Part shown: positions 63,731 to 64,000 of the stretch, one piece after another
Position numbering within the stretch: the first letter of the stretch is position 1
Layout: the number at the start of each line of letters is the position of its first letter
Program-made: the position numbers and the translations under genes
Assembly: GCF_022179765.1 (NCBI RefSeq)
Contig: NZ_BPRE01000003.1
Location: 124,001 to 188,000 of the forward strand
Origin: Methylorubrum suomiense
GTDB lineage: Bacteria > Pseudomonadota > Alphaproteobacteria > Rhizobiales > Beijerinckiaceae
DNA: 64,000 bases
Direction of reading: 5' to 3'
Notes under the pieces: model-generated
Databases searched by the model: none
What the model was told of the DNA's origin: nothing
The model's input: only the letters and a program-made list of their open reading frames with translations

Positions 63731-64000
63731 ATGGCCCATTCGGATAGGGCCAGCCTCCCCGTGGCCGGATCCCCTCCCCCCTCCGCTCCGTCCGGCCGCA
63801 TGCCCTACGAGCCGCCGGCCCAATCGGTCGCCGGCCAGATCGTCGACGCGCTGCTGATGCTGGTGCTCGTGGTCATCACCCTCTACCTGCCGCTGCTGCT
63901 CAAGCTCGCGGGCGGGGGCACCACCACCAAAACGGTCGAGAACCCGACCTGGGAATCCCTCGGGCAGAACGCCGTCATGGCGGCCCAATGGGAGAAGCTC
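63731..64000 (+). CDS. Small membrane protein, truncated by the window end
   Basis: The first 90 residues are present. A Ser/Pro-rich N-terminus (about 1-27) is followed by one hydrophobic helix (ALLMLVLVVITLYLPLLLKLA, in parts, about 42-60) and an exported or cytoplasmic segment beginning GGGTTTKTVENPTWESLGQN. It begins 1 bp after the preceding gene's stop, so the two are co-translated. The reading frame is open at the window end. No family recognised. Confidence 0.75.
   Translation, partial: MAHSDRASLPVAGSPPPSAPSGRMPYEPPAQSVAGQIVDALLMLVLVVITLYLPLLLKLAGGGTTTKTVENPTWESLGQNAVMAAQWEKL

Overview
The window is about 64 kb of very GC-rich DNA from an alphaproteobacterium, most likely a methylotroph or close relative of the Methylobacteriaceae. 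This is inferred from a fused UreA-UreB urease subunit, the FmdA/FmdB-type amide genes, an alphaproteobacterial LexA box (GAAC-N7-GAAC), EcfG-type general-stress promoter motifs (GGAAC-N16-CGTT), CarD, RpoH, and dispersed palindromic repeats. It looks like ordinary chromosome: there are no rRNAs, CRISPR arrays, insertion sequences or phage genes, and only two tRNAs.

Layout. 1-0.4 kb: a cobalamin riboswitch on the minus strand drives a gene that runs off the left edge. 0.65-22 kb: a very large minus-strand nitrogen-scavenging locus. It holds urease maturation genes ureJ-G-F-E with a DUF29 gene, ureC, a DUF1003 membrane protein, an NCS2 permease, the fused ureAB, ureD, aliphatic amidase amiE, an OprB-like porin, fmdB and formamidase fmdA, a MetX-like hydrolase, and the urea/short-amide ABC transporter urtEDCBA. 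A T4 Rnl1-like RNA ligase lies on the opposite strand between ureAB and ureC, preceded by a small overlapping ORF. 22.1-26.5 kb: divergent from urtA, a giant NCS1-permease/histidine-kinase/receiver fusion and a LuxR-type response regulator, plausibly the sensor system for the locus. The porin, permeases and hydrolases together would import urea, formamide, acetamide and perhaps pyrimidines or purines and release ammonium.

27.4-40.9 kb: a catabolic region of unknown substrate. One operon has a periplasmic binding protein, a LivH permease, a triple-fused LivM-LivG-LivF protein, a polysaccharide-deacetylase-family hydrolase and a gamma-glutamyltransferase-like protein. Next come a SnoaL-like protein and a GntR regulator, then a DoxX / cupin / SMP-30 / double-VOC operon divergent from a GMC oxidoreductase.

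41-50 kb: dinB with its LexA box, several small secreted low-complexity proteins (two or three with EcfG-type promoters), an SDR enzyme, tRNA-Arg(ACG) and tRNA-Pro(CGG), a GreA/B-family factor, an AcuI-type reductase and a repeat-containing secreted protein. 50-64 kb: mostly housekeeping genes: fdxA, carD, an rpoH sigma factor with an EcfG-type promoter, a LysR regulator, prs, DUF4170, a GNAT acetyltransferase, a LprI-like protein, an MFS carrier, xseA, purD, tadA, and two small membrane proteins at the right edge.

Most interesting: the NCS1-kinase fusion with an eight-cysteine linker next to the urea/amide locus, the RNA ligase with its overlapping small ORF and 16-bp palindrome inside the urease region, the orphan catabolic region, and a palindromic element that forms the in-frame linker between two VOC domains.
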